Part shown: positions 8,425 through 18,045 of the stretch, piece by piece
How the letters are laid out: every line of letters starts with the position of its first letter
Position numbering within the stretch: position 1 is the first letter of the stretch
Origin: Dorea formicigenerans
GTDB taxonomy: Bacteria; Bacillota; Clostridia; Lachnospirales; Lachnospiraceae
Assembly (NCBI RefSeq): GCF_025150245.1
Contig: NZ_CP102279.1
Location: forward strand, 3,097,423-3,161,422
Direction of reading: 5' to 3'
Length of the DNA stretch: 64,000 nucleotides
The notes under the pieces: generated by a model
The model's input: only the letters and a program-made list of their open reading frames with translations
Told to the model about the DNA's origin: nothing
Database searches by the model: none
Program-made: the position numbers and the translations under genes

Positions 8425-8544
8425 ATGACTGAAATCGAATACCAGGAATTTGTAAGGCGTTGTCCTTACGATGCTATGGGCGATTATTCCATGTTTCGCA
8501 AACAGCAAACAGAGAATAAATCAGAAGATGCACATAGCAACTGA
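8425..8544 (+). CDS. 39-residue protein, unknown
   Basis: A short frame starting MTEIEYQEFVRRC, with AAAGGAGGAAGC placed perfectly before the ATG. The protein is charged, with one cysteine and no membrane segment. It lies between conserved block A and the sigma-like gene, so it probably belongs to the same transcript. Its excellent ribosome-binding site is the main evidence that it is real. It might be a small regulator or a leader peptide; nothing in it identifies a function. Confidence 0.5.
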   Translation: MTEIEYQEFVRRCPYDAMGDYSMFRKQQTENKSEDAHSN

Positions 8545-8593
8545 ATAAGCCAGGCAATCTGGCAAACTTAATCTAAACGCAGATACATGCGTT

Positions 8594-8650
8594 ACAAAAG
8601 AGTCGCGGACTCCCGTTCAAAAAAAACGGGTGAGTTCGTGACCTCTTGTA
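8594..8650 (+). promoter_or_regulatory. Long imperfect hairpin in the leader
   Basis: ACAAAAGAGTCGCGGACTCCCGTT pairs imperfectly with AACGGGTGAGTTCGTGACCTCTTGT around an A-rich loop, with about 20 paired positions. No T-run follows on the plus strand, so a structured leader is more likely than a terminator. Confidence 0.5.
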
Positions 8651-8697
8651 CTGCAGTTCTTTATTTCTGTGCAGGAATTTTATAAAAGATGGAATGG

Positions 8698-8729
8698 ACC
8701 ACCCGGAGCCGAAAGGCAGAAAGGTGGTC
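8698..8729 (+). promoter_or_regulatory. Hairpin hiding the ribosome-binding site
   Basis: GACCACC (8698-8704) and GGTGGTC (8723-8729) form a 7-bp stem. The AGGTGG used to translate the sigma-like gene (ATG at 8733) lies inside the second arm, so folding would block initiation. A 16-codon frame (8689-8739) crosses the hairpin and could open it when translated. Confidence 0.5.
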
Positions 8730-8732
8730 TTT

Positions 8733-9353
8733 ATGTTGACATTAAAAGAACTGAAAAAAATCGTGAAAGTTGCTGATGTGGAGAAGAGAATCCCAAGCGT
8801 GAAATCCTTGAAGGAACACAAAGTTGTAGTAAAGGAAATGATCAATGCAGATACAACAATCTCTGTTTATGATCACGGATATGTACTTTATACAGCAGGA
8901 AATCAATCAACCGTATTTCCACTTCATAGTTGTGATGACTATGAATATGTGAGTGTAACTGGCGATAACAAGGAATTCAATAAAGAGTTCTTTGATAATG
9001 AAAACTGGTATATCCGTCTGCTGATAGAGGCTGAAGACCGTATGGCATACAGCCAGAGCAAAATCAGCACCAATCATGGTGTATTTTCTAACAGCGATGT
9101 TACAGATGATGCGGAGATTATGAGAGGATCTTCAAAAGATTTTGTTGACGATGTTATCGACAGAGAAATTCTGCATGCGCTGATCAAGGAATTGACAGAG
9201 AGGCAAAAGATGGTACTCAATCTGGTTTATTTCGAGGAAATGCGTCAGCAGGATGTTGCAGATTATCTGGGAATCAAACAGCAGAGTGTAAATGACCTCC
9301 TGAACAGGGCATTAAAAACGATGAAAAAAAAGGCGGAAAACGAAGAATTTTAA
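8733..9353 (+). CDS. Sigma-70 region 4-like transcription factor of the ICE
   Basis: A 206-residue protein. The last 55 residues match sigma region 4: LTERQKMVLNLVYFEEMRQQDVA leads into a helix-turn-helix, YLGIKQQSVNDLLNRALKTMKK. The first 130 residues do not show an obvious region 2, the part that melts and reads the -10 element. It could be half of a split sigma factor, or an activator with a sigma4-type DNA-binding domain. The ATG at 8733 follows AAAGGTGG at five bases; an open frame extends to 8646 without a good site. Similar genes occur in Tn916- and Tn1549-type elements. It probably controls operons carrying the conserved block. Confidence 0.75.
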   Translation: MLTLKELKKIVKVADVEKRIPSVKSLKEHKVVVKEMINADTTISVYDHGYVLYTAGNQSTVFPLHSCDDYEYVSVTGDNKEFNKEFFDNENWYIRLLIEAEDRMAYSQSKISTNHGVFSNSDVTDDAEIMRGSSKDFVDDVIDREILHALIKELTERQKMVLNLVYFEEMRQQDVADYLGIKQQSVNDLLNRALKTMKKKAENEEF

Positions 9354-9378
9354 AAAAATTTCAAAAAATTGAATTAGA

Positions 9379-9418
9379 CCACTGTAAAACAGGCTCTGAG
9401 CGTTTCGTTATATGAAGG
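9379..9418 (+). promoter_or_regulatory. Conserved ICE block, copy B
   Basis: Second copy of the block (CTGTAAAACA ... TTTCGTTATAT ... GAAGG), immediately after the sigma-like gene and about 410 bases upstream of the adhesin gene, on the same strand. Confidence 0.7.
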
Positions 9419-9825
9419 GTTTGCATAGAACACCTTCATGTACCTTGAAAAATGAATAGCCTGCCCGGAGTGATATTTGGTTTGAACATGCATAGAGCGA
9501 AAAGCTGCGTGTCTGCCAGAAGAAAACGTATCAGAGATGGAAACTGATATAGGAACGGATCCGGGAAAGAAAACAGGAAAACGCTTAAATCTTAAATCAA
9601 AATAAAATGTCTGAATCTAAAAAGAGGATGACAGTAGAAATCATGTGGCGGTATTTGTGACAAACAGGTACCGCCATATATTTGTGCTGTTATCTCAGCT
9701 TGTGCTGACTGTCCCAAATAGCGCAAATTTCAGGAAAGGAGGCGATCATCTTCGTATAAAAGATAATATGCAGAAACTAACAGATAACCATACACAAAAG
9801 AATCAGAAAGGAAGGATTTAAGAGA
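9419..9825 (+). promoter_or_regulatory. 407-base leader before the adhesin gene
   Basis: No substantial gene is present. A hairpin (TGGCGGTA at 9646-9653 with TACCGCCA at 9669-9676) sits mid-way. AAAGGAGG at 9736-9743 has no ATG at normal distance. A 17-codon frame (9768-9821) ends four bases before the adhesin ATG. The length and structure suggest post-transcriptional control of adhesin expression, which is inference. Confidence 0.45.
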
Positions 9826-12800
9826 ATGAACGTGAAAAAGAAAGCACGCAGGGTGATGTCCGGTTTACTGACTGCAGTAACGGTTCTATCGACGGTACTC
9901 TCTCCCGCTGTTGCCTATGCTTCTGATGATGCCGGATCTGTAAAAAAGATTCCGTATTATGAGGAGATCAAGGATCAGTTGGATGAAGATGAAGTGGTAA
10001 CTGCAAAGGATTATGAGATCAAGGTTGGAGACAATTTCGATGTAAAGAGTGATTATACCGGTCTTACGATCCAGGATGACAGCAAAGTAAAAGTTACATT
10101 TCAGGAAGCAAAAGATACGGACGGGAATGATTTTTCTACCGATTATGCCAATTCCTATAAGGCAGTCTATTATGTAGAACCACAGACAACGGATCACCCA
10201 ACCTACCAGATCAATCGAAAGATCGTGGTAAAAGAAGCGGATCAACAGAAAGATTCGCAGTCAGAAAGTTCTTCTGATCAGGATGCTGGTTCTTCCGATA
10301 AGACAGAAACAGAGGATTCGGAGGCTGACTCGTCTACAGAGGAAACTGATGCTGCTGACACGGAGAGCAAAACAGAACTGACAGAAAAAGAATTTGATGC
10401 AGAAATCGAAGCAACGGAGGATCAGGAGACCGTTGATCCGGAAACAGGGATCACACTCTCAGAGGTTATGCAGGAAGCTGTTGACCAGGAAGTTGCTCTT
10501 GCAGATCTTGAAGCAGGCGAAAGTATTACTTTTGATATGCCAATGATGCTTGCTTCCGGTGAAACAGGAACAAAATCAGTCACAGTTACAGCCGGCTCCT
10601 GGTACTATTACGCAGACTATGGATTAGGTTCTTATCTGACTTGTCCATATTATGTGAAATGGGGAAGCATCAATGCGACAGCATACTGTGTTGAACCATC
10701 GAAAAAAGGACCGGGAAATGGAACTTATACGATCCAGAAACTTGCCGATGGAAAGACACTTGCAAAGGTCTGCTATTACGGAACAAAAGCAAGTGATGAG
10801 AATGGTTTCTTCGATGAGAAACATCCGGATTTTCCGGCAGGAAAGAGATTCATCATTACCCATCTTGCAGCAGCTTATGCAAATGGATCCAGTGACTGGG
10901 CATCCGGAACTAATGCAACAGGAAAGAACCTGGCAATGGAGCTTTACAATTATTGTGTAAATATGCCGGACATTCCGTCTGTAGATATGAGCTTTTCCGA
11001 ATCTAATGTAAAGGCTTATGTGGAAGGAAACAGCCAGCGAACAAGTGTGATCACATTCAAAGCGGATAAACTGCAGACGGTTACTTTCAAGCTGCCGAAA
11101 GGTGTAAAACTTGTAAATGTGACAACCGGAAAAACAAGTGCTGCAGGGGCTAATGTGGAGATTTCCGGTGGTACAAAGTTCTATCTGACAGCACCACTTA
11201 ATCAGGCAGAAAATGTCAGTGCTACTTTCTCTTCTAAGATGAAAGGAAGTATTGATAAGGAATATTCAGCCTATAAGATCACAACAGGATCTGGGACACA
11301 GGACCTGGCTCTTGTTTTCGGTGAAGGTGTCGGAAATGAGAAATATGTGGATTTTAAAGTAACCTGGACAAAAGAATGCAAAGTATCCATTGTAAAGAAA
11401 GATCAGGATACAGGAAATGCACTGGCTGGTGCAGTGTACGGGATCTATTCCGATGCTGCATGTACAAAGCTGATCACAGAGATGCCTGCAACTGATCAGA
11501 ATGGTGCTTCACAGCTCACAATGGAAAAGACACAGGAAGTTGTTTATCTGAAAGAAATCTCTGTTCCAACAGGGTATCAGATCGATACAAAGTCTTATAA
11601 TGTGACTCTTGCTATCGGAAAGACAACAACCAAAAATGCAACGGATAAGCGAACAAATGCAAAGCTCAACATTGCAAAACAGGATACTGAGACAGGCAAT
11701 GAAGCCCAGGGTGATGCAACACTGGAAGGTGCGGTATATGGTCTTTATGCAAGGGAAGATATTGTTCATCCGGATGGAAGAACCGGAACAATCCATAAGA
11801 AAGACAGCCTGATCACATCCCTGACAACGGATAAGAATGGCGAAGCCTCTGTATCGGATCTGTATCTTGGAAAGTATTATCTGAAAGAACTTAGTGCTCC
11901 AGTGGGATATGTACTGGATCCGACAGAACATGATGTGGACTGTACTTACGAAGGTGCTACTGTTCCGACAGTAGAAAGAACTTCTGTATGTAAAGAAACT
12001 GTCATCAAACAGCCATTTCAGATCATCAAGGCAGCAAACAACGGAAAGACCGATGCAGATCTTCTGCAGGGAGTTGGTTTTTCAGCATGGCTTGTCAGTG
12101 ATCTGAAAGTAAAAGCAGATGGAAGTTATGATTTTGATTCGGCAAGACCAGTCGTACTGACTGCAGATGGTCAGACAGAAATGTTTACCGATGAAAAAGG
12201 ATATGCAAGATCGATTCCGCTTCCATATGGAACTTATGTGGTAAGAGAAACCACAAGCAAACACAACTATGCACCGGTTGATGATTTTGTAGTGAAGATC
12301 ACAGAGAATCATCCGGATACACCGCAGACATGGCGAGTGCTTTTGGATAAGGAATTCAAAGCAAAATTAAAGATCATCAAAAAGGATGCAGAAACACAGA
12401 AATCTGTACTCCTGGCCAATACTGAGTTCAAGGTATACGACCTGGATAATCAGAAATATGTGGAACAGACAACATCCTATCCGAAGCCAACGGTACACAA
12501 ATCCTATTTCACAAATGAGGAAGGATACCTGGTACTGCCAAAGAATCTGAAACCTGGTAACTACCGGATTGAGGAAGTGACGGCACCCGATGGGTACACA
12601 ATATCCAAAAACTATGTGACAGTTGCAGTTGATACAGATACTGCTTATCTGACCGATCCTGTCACAGGAGATGCAGTCATTGATGTGGAATATACCAATG
12701 CCCCGGTCAAAGGTCAGTTAAAGATCTATAAACAGGGTGAAGTGTTAAAGGGATTTGATAAGGACTTCCAGTATGAAATGGCTGGACTTGCAGGTGCTGA

Positions 12801-15087
12801 ATTTGAAGTTTATGCGGCAGAAGATATTTATACTGCCGATCATCAGGTAGATGCAGATGGACAGAGAACTCTGTATTTTGCAAAGGATGCACTGGTAGCA
12901 ACCGTCACAACGGATGCAGATGGTTATGCAACCGTAAAGAATCTTCCACTTGGCAGGTACTATGTTAAAGAGAAGAATGCACCGGACACTTATGTGTTAA
13001 ATACCGTGCCGGAAAATGTCGAATTTGCTTATGCGGATCAGGATACTGCAGTGATCGAGAAAGAAATCTCTGTCACAGATGAACGACAGAAAGTGTCGAT
13101 TACTGTCGAAAAACAGGATGCTGAGACAGGCAATACAGTAGCCGGAGCAGTGTTCGGTATTTACAATGCAAAAGACATTCAGACGAAAGATGGAAAAGTG
13201 ATCGTCAAAGCAGATACTCTTTTACAGGAAATGACTTCTGATGAAAAAGGTCAGGCAGCATATACGCTGGATCTTCCACTTGGAAGCTATTATGTAAAAG
13301 AATTGAAAGCACCGGATGGATTCATATCTTCTGATGAAATACTGAGATTTGATGCTTCTTATCAGGGTCAGGATGTACAGACGGTAACATTAAAATCCGT
13401 AAAGAAGAACCAGCCAACAACTGTTGAGATCATAAAATCAGATGCAACAACCGGTGTAGAATTGGATGGAGCTTATCTGAAAGTAACGGATAAAGATGGA
13501 AATGTGGTGGACAGCTGGACATCTTCCAAAGATGCACCGCATGTGATCAAATATCTGAAAGTGGGTGAGACTTATACCCTCCATGAAGAATTTGCACCGC
13601 ATGGTTATCTGGTAGCCAATGATGTGACATTCACAGTTAAAGATACCGGAGAGGTTCAGAAAGTGGAAATGAAGGACGAGGTACCGGTTGGTGAACTGAT
13701 CATCAACAAAAAGGGAGAATTCCTGGATTCTGTTACACTGGCCGATAAGGTCAAAGGTGTGGTGGAGCATATTTTCAACTATGTAACCGGAAAGCTGACA
13801 GATGTTACTTTTGAAGTATATGCTGAGGAAGATATTAAGGCTGCCGATGGCGTCAGTGACGATTACTATAAAAAGGATGAACTGATTGCAACAATAAAGA
13901 CAGATGAAACTGGTATTGCAAAACTGGAAAATCTTCCACTTGGTAAATACTATGTGAAAGAAACAGGAACTGCTTACGGTCATGTACTGGATGGTGAGAT
14001 CCGTCATGTAGATCTGACTTACGTGGATCAGAATACACCAGTTGTAGTCTATGACAAAGACTGGCAGAACAACCGCCAGAGAGTAGAAGTCAGTGTACTT
14101 AAGAAAGAAAAAGATTCTGACCGTACATTGGAAGGCGCTATCTTTGGATTATTTGCCAAAGAAGACATTAAGTCTGAGACAACAGGTAAAGTCCTGATTG
14201 AAGCCGATGAGATCATTGAACTGAAATCTACGGATGAAGAAGGAAAGATCACATTTGTTGCAGATCTTCCAATAGGAGCAACTTACTATGTAAAAGAGCT
14301 CTATGCACCGGACGGATTCGTAACCAACGATGAAGGAAAAGAATTTACGTTTGAGTATGCAGGTGAGGATCAGCCGACTGTAACCTATGATTTTACCTTT
14401 GAGAATCAGCCAACCGTTGTAGAATTTACCAAATCCAGTCTGACAACCGGAAAAGAACTTCCAGGATGTAAGCTGAAAGTGGTAGATGCCGATGGAAATA
14501 TCGTGGATGAATGGACTTCCGGTAAAGAAGCACATGTGATCCGTGAGCTGACTGTCGGAAAAGAATACGCACTGGTTGAAACAAAACCGGCCGATGGTTA
14601 TGTGACAGCTGAAAGCGTGAAGTTCACCATCAAAGATACTGCCGATGTGCAGAAAGTTGAGATGAAGGATGATGTGACGAAGGTGAAAATCTCCAAACAG
14701 GATATCGCCGGAAAAGAACTTCCGGGAGCAAAACTCACGATCCTTGATCAGGATGGAAAAGTTGTCGAAAGCTGGACCAGTACAGAGAAAGCACATTACA
14801 TCGAAATGCTTCCAATCGGAAAATACACTCTCCGTGAAGAAACAGCACCGGATGGCTATCTGGTTGCAAAAGATGTGGAATTCGAAGTAAAGGATACTAG
14901 TGAAGTACAGCATGTAACCATGGTAGATGAGGAAAAACCGGCAGAAAAGACACCGGAAGGTGGAAAACCTGTCAGTGATTCACCAAAGACTGGGGATAAC
15001 ACCAATCTGTGGCTGTGGTTTATGCTTCTCGGCATTGGTGCGACTGGTACAGGAGCCCTTGCATTTATGAGAAAAAAGAAACACTAA
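9826..15087 (+). CDS. Giant Cna-B repeat surface adhesin with sortase signal
   Basis: A 1753-residue cell-wall protein. Residues 1-32 form a signal peptide (basic, hydrophobic, AVAYA before SDD). An acidic Ser/Asp/Glu-rich spacer lies around residues 138-195. A thioester-domain-like module holds AYCVEPSKK with Cys288, but ITHLAAAYA has His346 where such domains normally have the partner Gln. From about residue 518 to 1705 there are roughly eleven Cna-B/SpaA-type domains, recognisable by GAVYGIY, GKYYVKE and APDGY phrases. These are expected to carry Lys-Asn isopeptide bonds. The C-terminus has SPKTG at 1719-1723, a membrane helix and a basic tail. It probably promotes cell contact for mating or host adhesion. 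Confidence 0.92.
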   Translation: MNVKKKARRVMSGLLTAVTVLSTVLSPAVAYASDDAGSVKKIPYYEEIKDQLDEDEVVTAKDYEIKVGDNFDVKSDYTGLTIQDDSKVKVTFQEAKDTDGNDFSTDYANSYKAVYYVEPQTTDHPTYQINRKIVVKEADQQKDSQSESSSDQDAGSSDKTETEDSEADSSTEETDAADTESKTELTEKEFDAEIEATEDQETVDPETGITLSEVMQEAVDQEVALADLEAGESITFDMPMMLASGETGTKSVTVTAGSWYYYADYGLGSYLTCPYYVKWGSINATAYCVEPSKKGPGNGTYTIQKLADGKTLAKVCYYGTKASDENGFFDEKHPDFPAGKRFIITHLAAAYANGSSDWASGTNATGKNLAMELYNYCVNMPDIPSVDMSFSESNVKAYVEGNSQRTSVITFKADKLQTVTFKLPKGVKLVNVTTGKTSAAGANVEISGGTKFYLTAPLNQAENVSATFSSKMKGSIDKEYSAYKITTGSGTQDLALVFGEGVGNEKYVDFKVTWTKECKVSIVKKDQDTGNALAGAVYGIYSDAACTKLITEMPATDQNGASQLTMEKTQEVVYLKEISVPTGYQIDTKSYNVTLAIGKTTTKNATDKRTNAKLNIAKQDTETGNEAQGDATLEGAVYGLYAREDIVHPDGRTGTIHKKDSLITSLTTDKNGEASVSDLYLGKYYLKELSAPVGYVLDPTEHDVDCTYEGATVPTVERTSVCKETVIKQPFQIIKAANNGKTDADLLQGVGFSAWLVSDLKVKADGSYDFDSARPVVLTADGQTEMFTDEKGYARSIPLPYGTYVVRETTSKHNYAPVDDFVVKITENHPDTPQTWRVLLDKEFKAKLKIIKKDAETQKSVLLANTEFKVYDLDNQKYVEQTTSYPKPTVHKSYFTNEEGYLVLPKNLKPGNYRIEEVTAPDGYTISKNYVTVAVDTDTAYLTDPVTGDAVIDVEYTNAPVKGQLKIYKQGEVLKGFDKDFQYEMAGLAGAEFEVYAAEDIYTADHQVDADGQRTLYFAKDALVATVTTDADGYATVKNLPLGRYYVKEKNAPDTYVLNTVPENVEFAYADQDTAVIEKEISVTDERQKVSITVEKQDAETGNTVAGAVFGIYNAKDIQTKDGKVIVKADTLLQEMTSDEKGQAAYTLDLPLGSYYVKELKAPDGFISSDEILRFDASYQGQDVQTVTLKSVKKNQPTTVEIIKSDATTGVELDGAYLKVTDKDGNVVDSWTSSKDAPHVIKYLKVGETYTLHEEFAPHGYLVANDVTFTVKDTGEVQKVEMKDEVPVGELIINKKGEFLDSVTLADKVKGVVEHIFNYVTGKLTDVTFEVYAEEDIKAADGVSDDYYKKDELIATIKTDETGIAKLENLPLGKYYVKETGTAYGHVLDGEIRHVDLTYVDQNTPVVVYDKDWQNNRQRVEVSVLKKEKDSDRTLEGAIFGLFAKEDIKSETTGKVLIEADEIIELKSTDEEGKITFVADLPIGATYYVKELYAPDGFVTNDEGKEFTFEYAGEDQPTVTYDFTFENQPTVVEFTKSSLTTGKELPGCKLKVVDADGNIVDEWTSGKEAHVIRELTVGKEYALVETKPADGYVTAESVKFTIKDTADVQKVEMKDDVTKVKISKQDIAGKELPGAKLTILDQDGKVVESWTSTEKAHYIEMLPIGKYTLREETAPDGYLVAKDVEFEVKDTSEVQHVTMVDEEKPAEKTPEGGKPVSDSPKTGDNTNLWLWFMLLGIGATGTGALAFMRKKKH

Positions 15088-15155
15088 TCAAATAAGAATG
15101 AGCGTTCATGGAAACCGAAAGGAATCTGTGGACGCTTTTTTAGATGGGAGAAACC

Positions 15156-15299
15156 ATGAGAAATATCATTATTTTTGTTGCTCTTCTGGGAGCAGCGGCA
15201 ATATTTACAGTTTTGTATTGTCTCATTGCTGCCGGAAGTCAGGCAGAGAAAAAACTGACAGAAATCATGAGAAAAGAGGAAGAACAGAATGAAGACTAA
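15156..15299 (+). CDS. 47-residue single-helix membrane protein
   Basis: Begins MRNIIIFVALLGAAA with one N-terminal membrane helix, followed by a charged tail rich in Lys and Glu. GATGGGAGAAACC precedes the ATG. Its last codons overlap the start of the next gene by 11 bases, which points to translational coupling. Similar small proteins sit in this place in Tn1549-like elements. A structural role in the transfer apparatus is possible but not shown. Confidence 0.6.
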   Translation: MRNIIIFVALLGAAAIFTVLYCLIAAGSQAEKKLTEIMRKEEEQNED

Positions 15300-15567
15300 T
15301 AAAGATCTGATCATAGAACCAAATGCAGCTATTGAGGGAAGAAAGTACAGCGAAGAAAAGCCATGGTCCTGCAAGTACTGTTACTGGTGGGGAGGCAAAA
15401 AGAAAGGCTGTAACTTGAAGCAGTGCCATTATCTGCTTCCTGAAAAGAAAAAAGTGGTAAAAACAACACCATGTGGTGGCTGTCCGTATGGAAAACATGT
15501 TCCATGCATCGGATATTGTATTGCCCGTCTTTATTCTGAGATGAAAGGAAAGAAAGGACGTGGGTAA
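15289..15567 (+). CDS. Cysteine-rich ICE protein
   Basis: A 92-residue soluble protein with about ten cysteines arranged as CKYCYW, GCNLKQC, CGGCPYG and PCIGYC, very likely binding zinc or an iron-sulfur centre. GAAAAGAGGAAGAAC precedes the ATG, which overlaps the preceding gene. It is followed directly by the PcfB-like gene, so it belongs to the conjugation operon. Related uncharacterised genes precede pcfB in Tn1549-type elements. No function is known. Confidence 0.7.
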   Translation: MKTNKDLIIEPNAAIEGRKYSEEKPWSCKYCYWWGGKKKGCNLKQCHYLLPEKKKVVKTTPCGGCPYGKHVPCIGYCIARLYSEMKGKKGRG

Positions 15568-16131
15568 TTGCAGGAAGAAGTAAATCAGAAAGTGATCAGC
15601 CTGAGCATCCAGGGAGTCAAGATCACTGCCAGTGTGCTAAAAGCAGCCCTTCGGAAGTTCCTGGAAATGGACAACCGTAGGAAACAGAAAGCAACGCGGG
15701 TGAAAATGGCTGAAAAGACCGGACGGGCCCAGGAGAAAGGAAGGGAAAAAGCCCGAAAAAAGATTGAAAAGAAAAAGCCACATGGAAAGCAGACCATCAA
15801 GCAGCTGAATGCACAGGGAGTACAGCTTTCCAACATAAAGATCACAGATGAAAATATCAAATCCTTTGACCGTGTGGCAAGAAAGTACGGGATTGATTAC
15901 AGCCTGAAAAAAGAAGTCGGTGCGGATCCACCAAAATATCTGGTCTTCTTTAAGGCTAAAGATGTGGATGTGATGACAGCGGCTTTCCGGGAATATGCCG
16001 GAGTAGAACTGAAAAAGAAACAGGTGAAGAAACCATCTGTCAGAAAGAAACTGCAGAAATCTGTAGAAAGAAAAGCAAAGCACCGCCAGCGTGTGAAGCA
16101 GAGACAAAAATCCAGAGGTCAGGAACGATGA
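15568..16131 (+). CDS. PcfB-family conjugation protein (DUF3801)
   Basis: A 187-residue protein resembling PcfB of pCF10, an accessory protein that helps present the relaxase-DNA complex to the VirD4 coupling protein. The N-terminal part is helical, the middle is extremely basic, and the domain with GVQLSNIKITDENIKSFDRVARKYGIDY precedes a second basic tail. The start is a TTG at 15568, directly after the previous stop, with AAAGGACG upstream. The stop overlaps the VirD4 start by four bases, a classic coupling. Family assignment is good; the exact action is from pCF10 work. Confidence 0.82.
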   Translation: MQEEVNQKVISLSIQGVKITASVLKAALRKFLEMDNRRKQKATRVKMAEKTGRAQEKGREKARKKIEKKKPHGKQTIKQLNAQGVQLSNIKITDENIKSFDRVARKYGIDYSLKKEVGADPPKYLVFFKAKDVDVMTAAFREYAGVELKKKQVKKPSVRKKLQKSVERKAKHRQRVKQRQKSRGQER

Positions 16132-17942
16132 TCCGGGAAAAATTACAGAAGATCCAGATCAAACGGCTGGTGATCTTAAATCTCCCATATTTCTTTATCT
16201 TCTATGTAGCAGATAAAGGATCCTGGCTGTACCGGCATTGCCTGGGAGAAAGCATGGTCCAGAGACTTGGCGTGATGTTAGTCAATTTTCGACTGGCATT
16301 TTTAAGCTGGCTGCCAAGTATCGCTTTGCAGGACCTTACAGTAGGTGTTCTGGTTGCAAGTGCATTAAAGCTGGTGGTCTACTATCGTTCTAAAAACGCA
16401 AAGAAGTTCCGGCAGGGTGTGGAGTATGGATCTGCAAGATGGGGAAATAGAAAAGATATCGAACCCTTCATGGATCCGGTTTTTGAAAACAATGTCATCC
16501 TCACAGAAACGGAACGTCTGACCATGAACAGCCGCCCAAAAGCCCCAAAGTATGCCAGAAATAAGAATGTGATCGTCATCGGTGGTTCCGGATCCGGTAA
16601 GACAAGATTCTATGTAAAACCCAACCTTATGCAGATGACGGACCACGTGTCCTATGTGGTCACCGATCCAAAAGGAACGATCATCGTTGAATGCGGGAAG
16701 ATGCTGGTAAATGGAGGATACCGGATCAAGGTATTGAATACGATCAATTTTAAAAAGTCCATGCATTACAATCCGTTCCATTATATCCGGAGTGAAAAAG
16801 ACATCTTAAAGCTGGTCAATACCATTATCGCAAATACCAAGGGTGAGGGCGAAAAATCAACGGAAGATTTCTGGGTCAAGGCCGAACGTCTTTTGTATTC
16901 TGCACTGATCGGATACATCTGGTATGAGGCACCAGAGGAAGAACAGAACTTTTCTACTTTGCTGGAATTTATCAATGCCAGTGAGACCAGAGAGGATGAT
17001 GAAGAATTTAAAAATGCAGTGGATGAATTGTTTGAAGAACTGGAAGCAGAAAATCCGGAACACTTTGCAGTAAGGCAATATCGCAAGTACAAGCTTGCTG
17101 CCGGCAAAACTGCAAAATCGATTTTGATTTCCTGTGGTGCCAGACTTGCACCATTTGATATTCAGGAACTAAGAGAAATCATGTCCTATGACGAGATGGA
17201 ACTGGATATGATCGGCGATCAGCGAACAGCCATGTTTGTCATCATCAGTGATACAGATGACACATTCAACTTTGTGGTAGCAATCATGTACACCCAGCTC
17301 TTTAACCTGCTTTGTGATAAAGCGGATGATGAGCATGGAGGCAGGCTTCCCTATCATGTACGACTGCTTCTTGATGAGTTCAGCAATATCGGACAGATCC
17401 CAAAATTCGACAAATTGATTGCTACGATCCGAAGCAGGGAAATCTCCGCTTCTATCATTCTGCAGTCACAATCTCAGCTGAAAACAATCTATAAGGATGC
17501 GGCTGAGACGATCACGGGTAACTGTGACACCGTTCTTTTCCTGGGTGGAAAGGAAAGTTCCACACTGAAAGAAATATCAGAAACCCTGGGAAAGGAAACC
17601 ATAGATCTTTACAACACATCAGACACCAGAGGCAGCAACCGGTCCTATGGGCTGAATTATCAAAAGACTGGAAAAGAACTGATGAGTAGAGATGAGCTGG
17701 CGGTCATGGATGGAGAAAAATGTATCTTACAGCTTCGTGGAGTCCGGCCGTTTTTAAGCAACAAATATGACATCACAAAGCATAAACGGTACAAGGAACT
17801 TGCCGATTATGATAAGAAAAATGCTTTTGATGTTGAAAAATATCTGAATCATAATCTGACATTTTCAAAAGATACAGAGTTTGAGATGTTTCGGATTGAT
17901 GTAACAGAGGATGAAATAAGACAAATTGAAATCATTAATTAA
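16128..17942 (+). CDS. VirD4/TraG-type coupling protein
   Basis: A 604-residue membrane-anchored ATPase that brings the relaxase-DNA complex to the type IV secretion channel. Two hydrophobic segments lie in the first 90 residues. Walker A is GGSGSGKTR near residues 151-159, and a Walker B-like LLLDEFSNIG lies near residue 414, followed by the usual IATIRSREISASIILQSQSQL. The length and order match TcpA/VirD4 proteins of Tn1549-like ICEs. It starts within the end of the PcfB gene. The downstream transport genes are separated from it by an inserted regulator cassette at 17.9-18.7 kb. Confidence 0.95.
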   Translation: MIREKLQKIQIKRLVILNLPYFFIFYVADKGSWLYRHCLGESMVQRLGVMLVNFRLAFLSWLPSIALQDLTVGVLVASALKLVVYYRSKNAKKFRQGVEYGSARWGNRKDIEPFMDPVFENNVILTETERLTMNSRPKAPKYARNKNVIVIGGSGSGKTRFYVKPNLMQMTDHVSYVVTDPKGTIIVECGKMLVNGGYRIKVLNTINFKKSMHYNPFHYIRSEKDILKLVNTIIANTKGEGEKSTEDFWVKAERLLYSALIGYIWYEAPEEEQNFSTLLEFINASETREDDEEFKNAVDELFEELEAENPEHFAVRQYRKYKLAAGKTAKSILISCGARLAPFDIQELREIMSYDEMELDMIGDQRTAMFVIISDTDDTFNFVVAIMYTQLFNLLCDKADDEHGGRLPYHVRLLLDEFSNIGQIPKFDKLIATIRSREISASIILQSQSQLKTIYKDAAETITGNCDTVLFLGGKESSTLKEISETLGKETIDLYNTSDTRGSNRSYGLNYQKTGKELMSRDELAVMDGEKCILQLRGVRPFLSNKYDITKHKRYKELADYDKKNAFDVEKYLNHNLTFSKDTEFEMFRIDVTEDEIRQIEIIN

Positions 17943-18045
17943 GAAAATTTCTATGTTACCAAAGTGGAAACATAGGAAAACCATGCTGGTTCTTTCTTTT
18001 TTAATGGTATCATTATATGATATGAATGAAAGAGAGGTAAGAAGT

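Noticed and set aside
9886-14913. Several long minus-strand frames (9886-10245, 11509-11931, 13438-14007, 14149-14913)
   Set aside because: They mirror the repetitive Cna-B coding strand, lack ribosome-binding sites and have no recognisable protein features.
11380-14940. DNA tandem repeats suggesting recombination
   Set aside because: The repetition is at the protein-domain level; DNA copies have diverged too far for recent tandem duplication.
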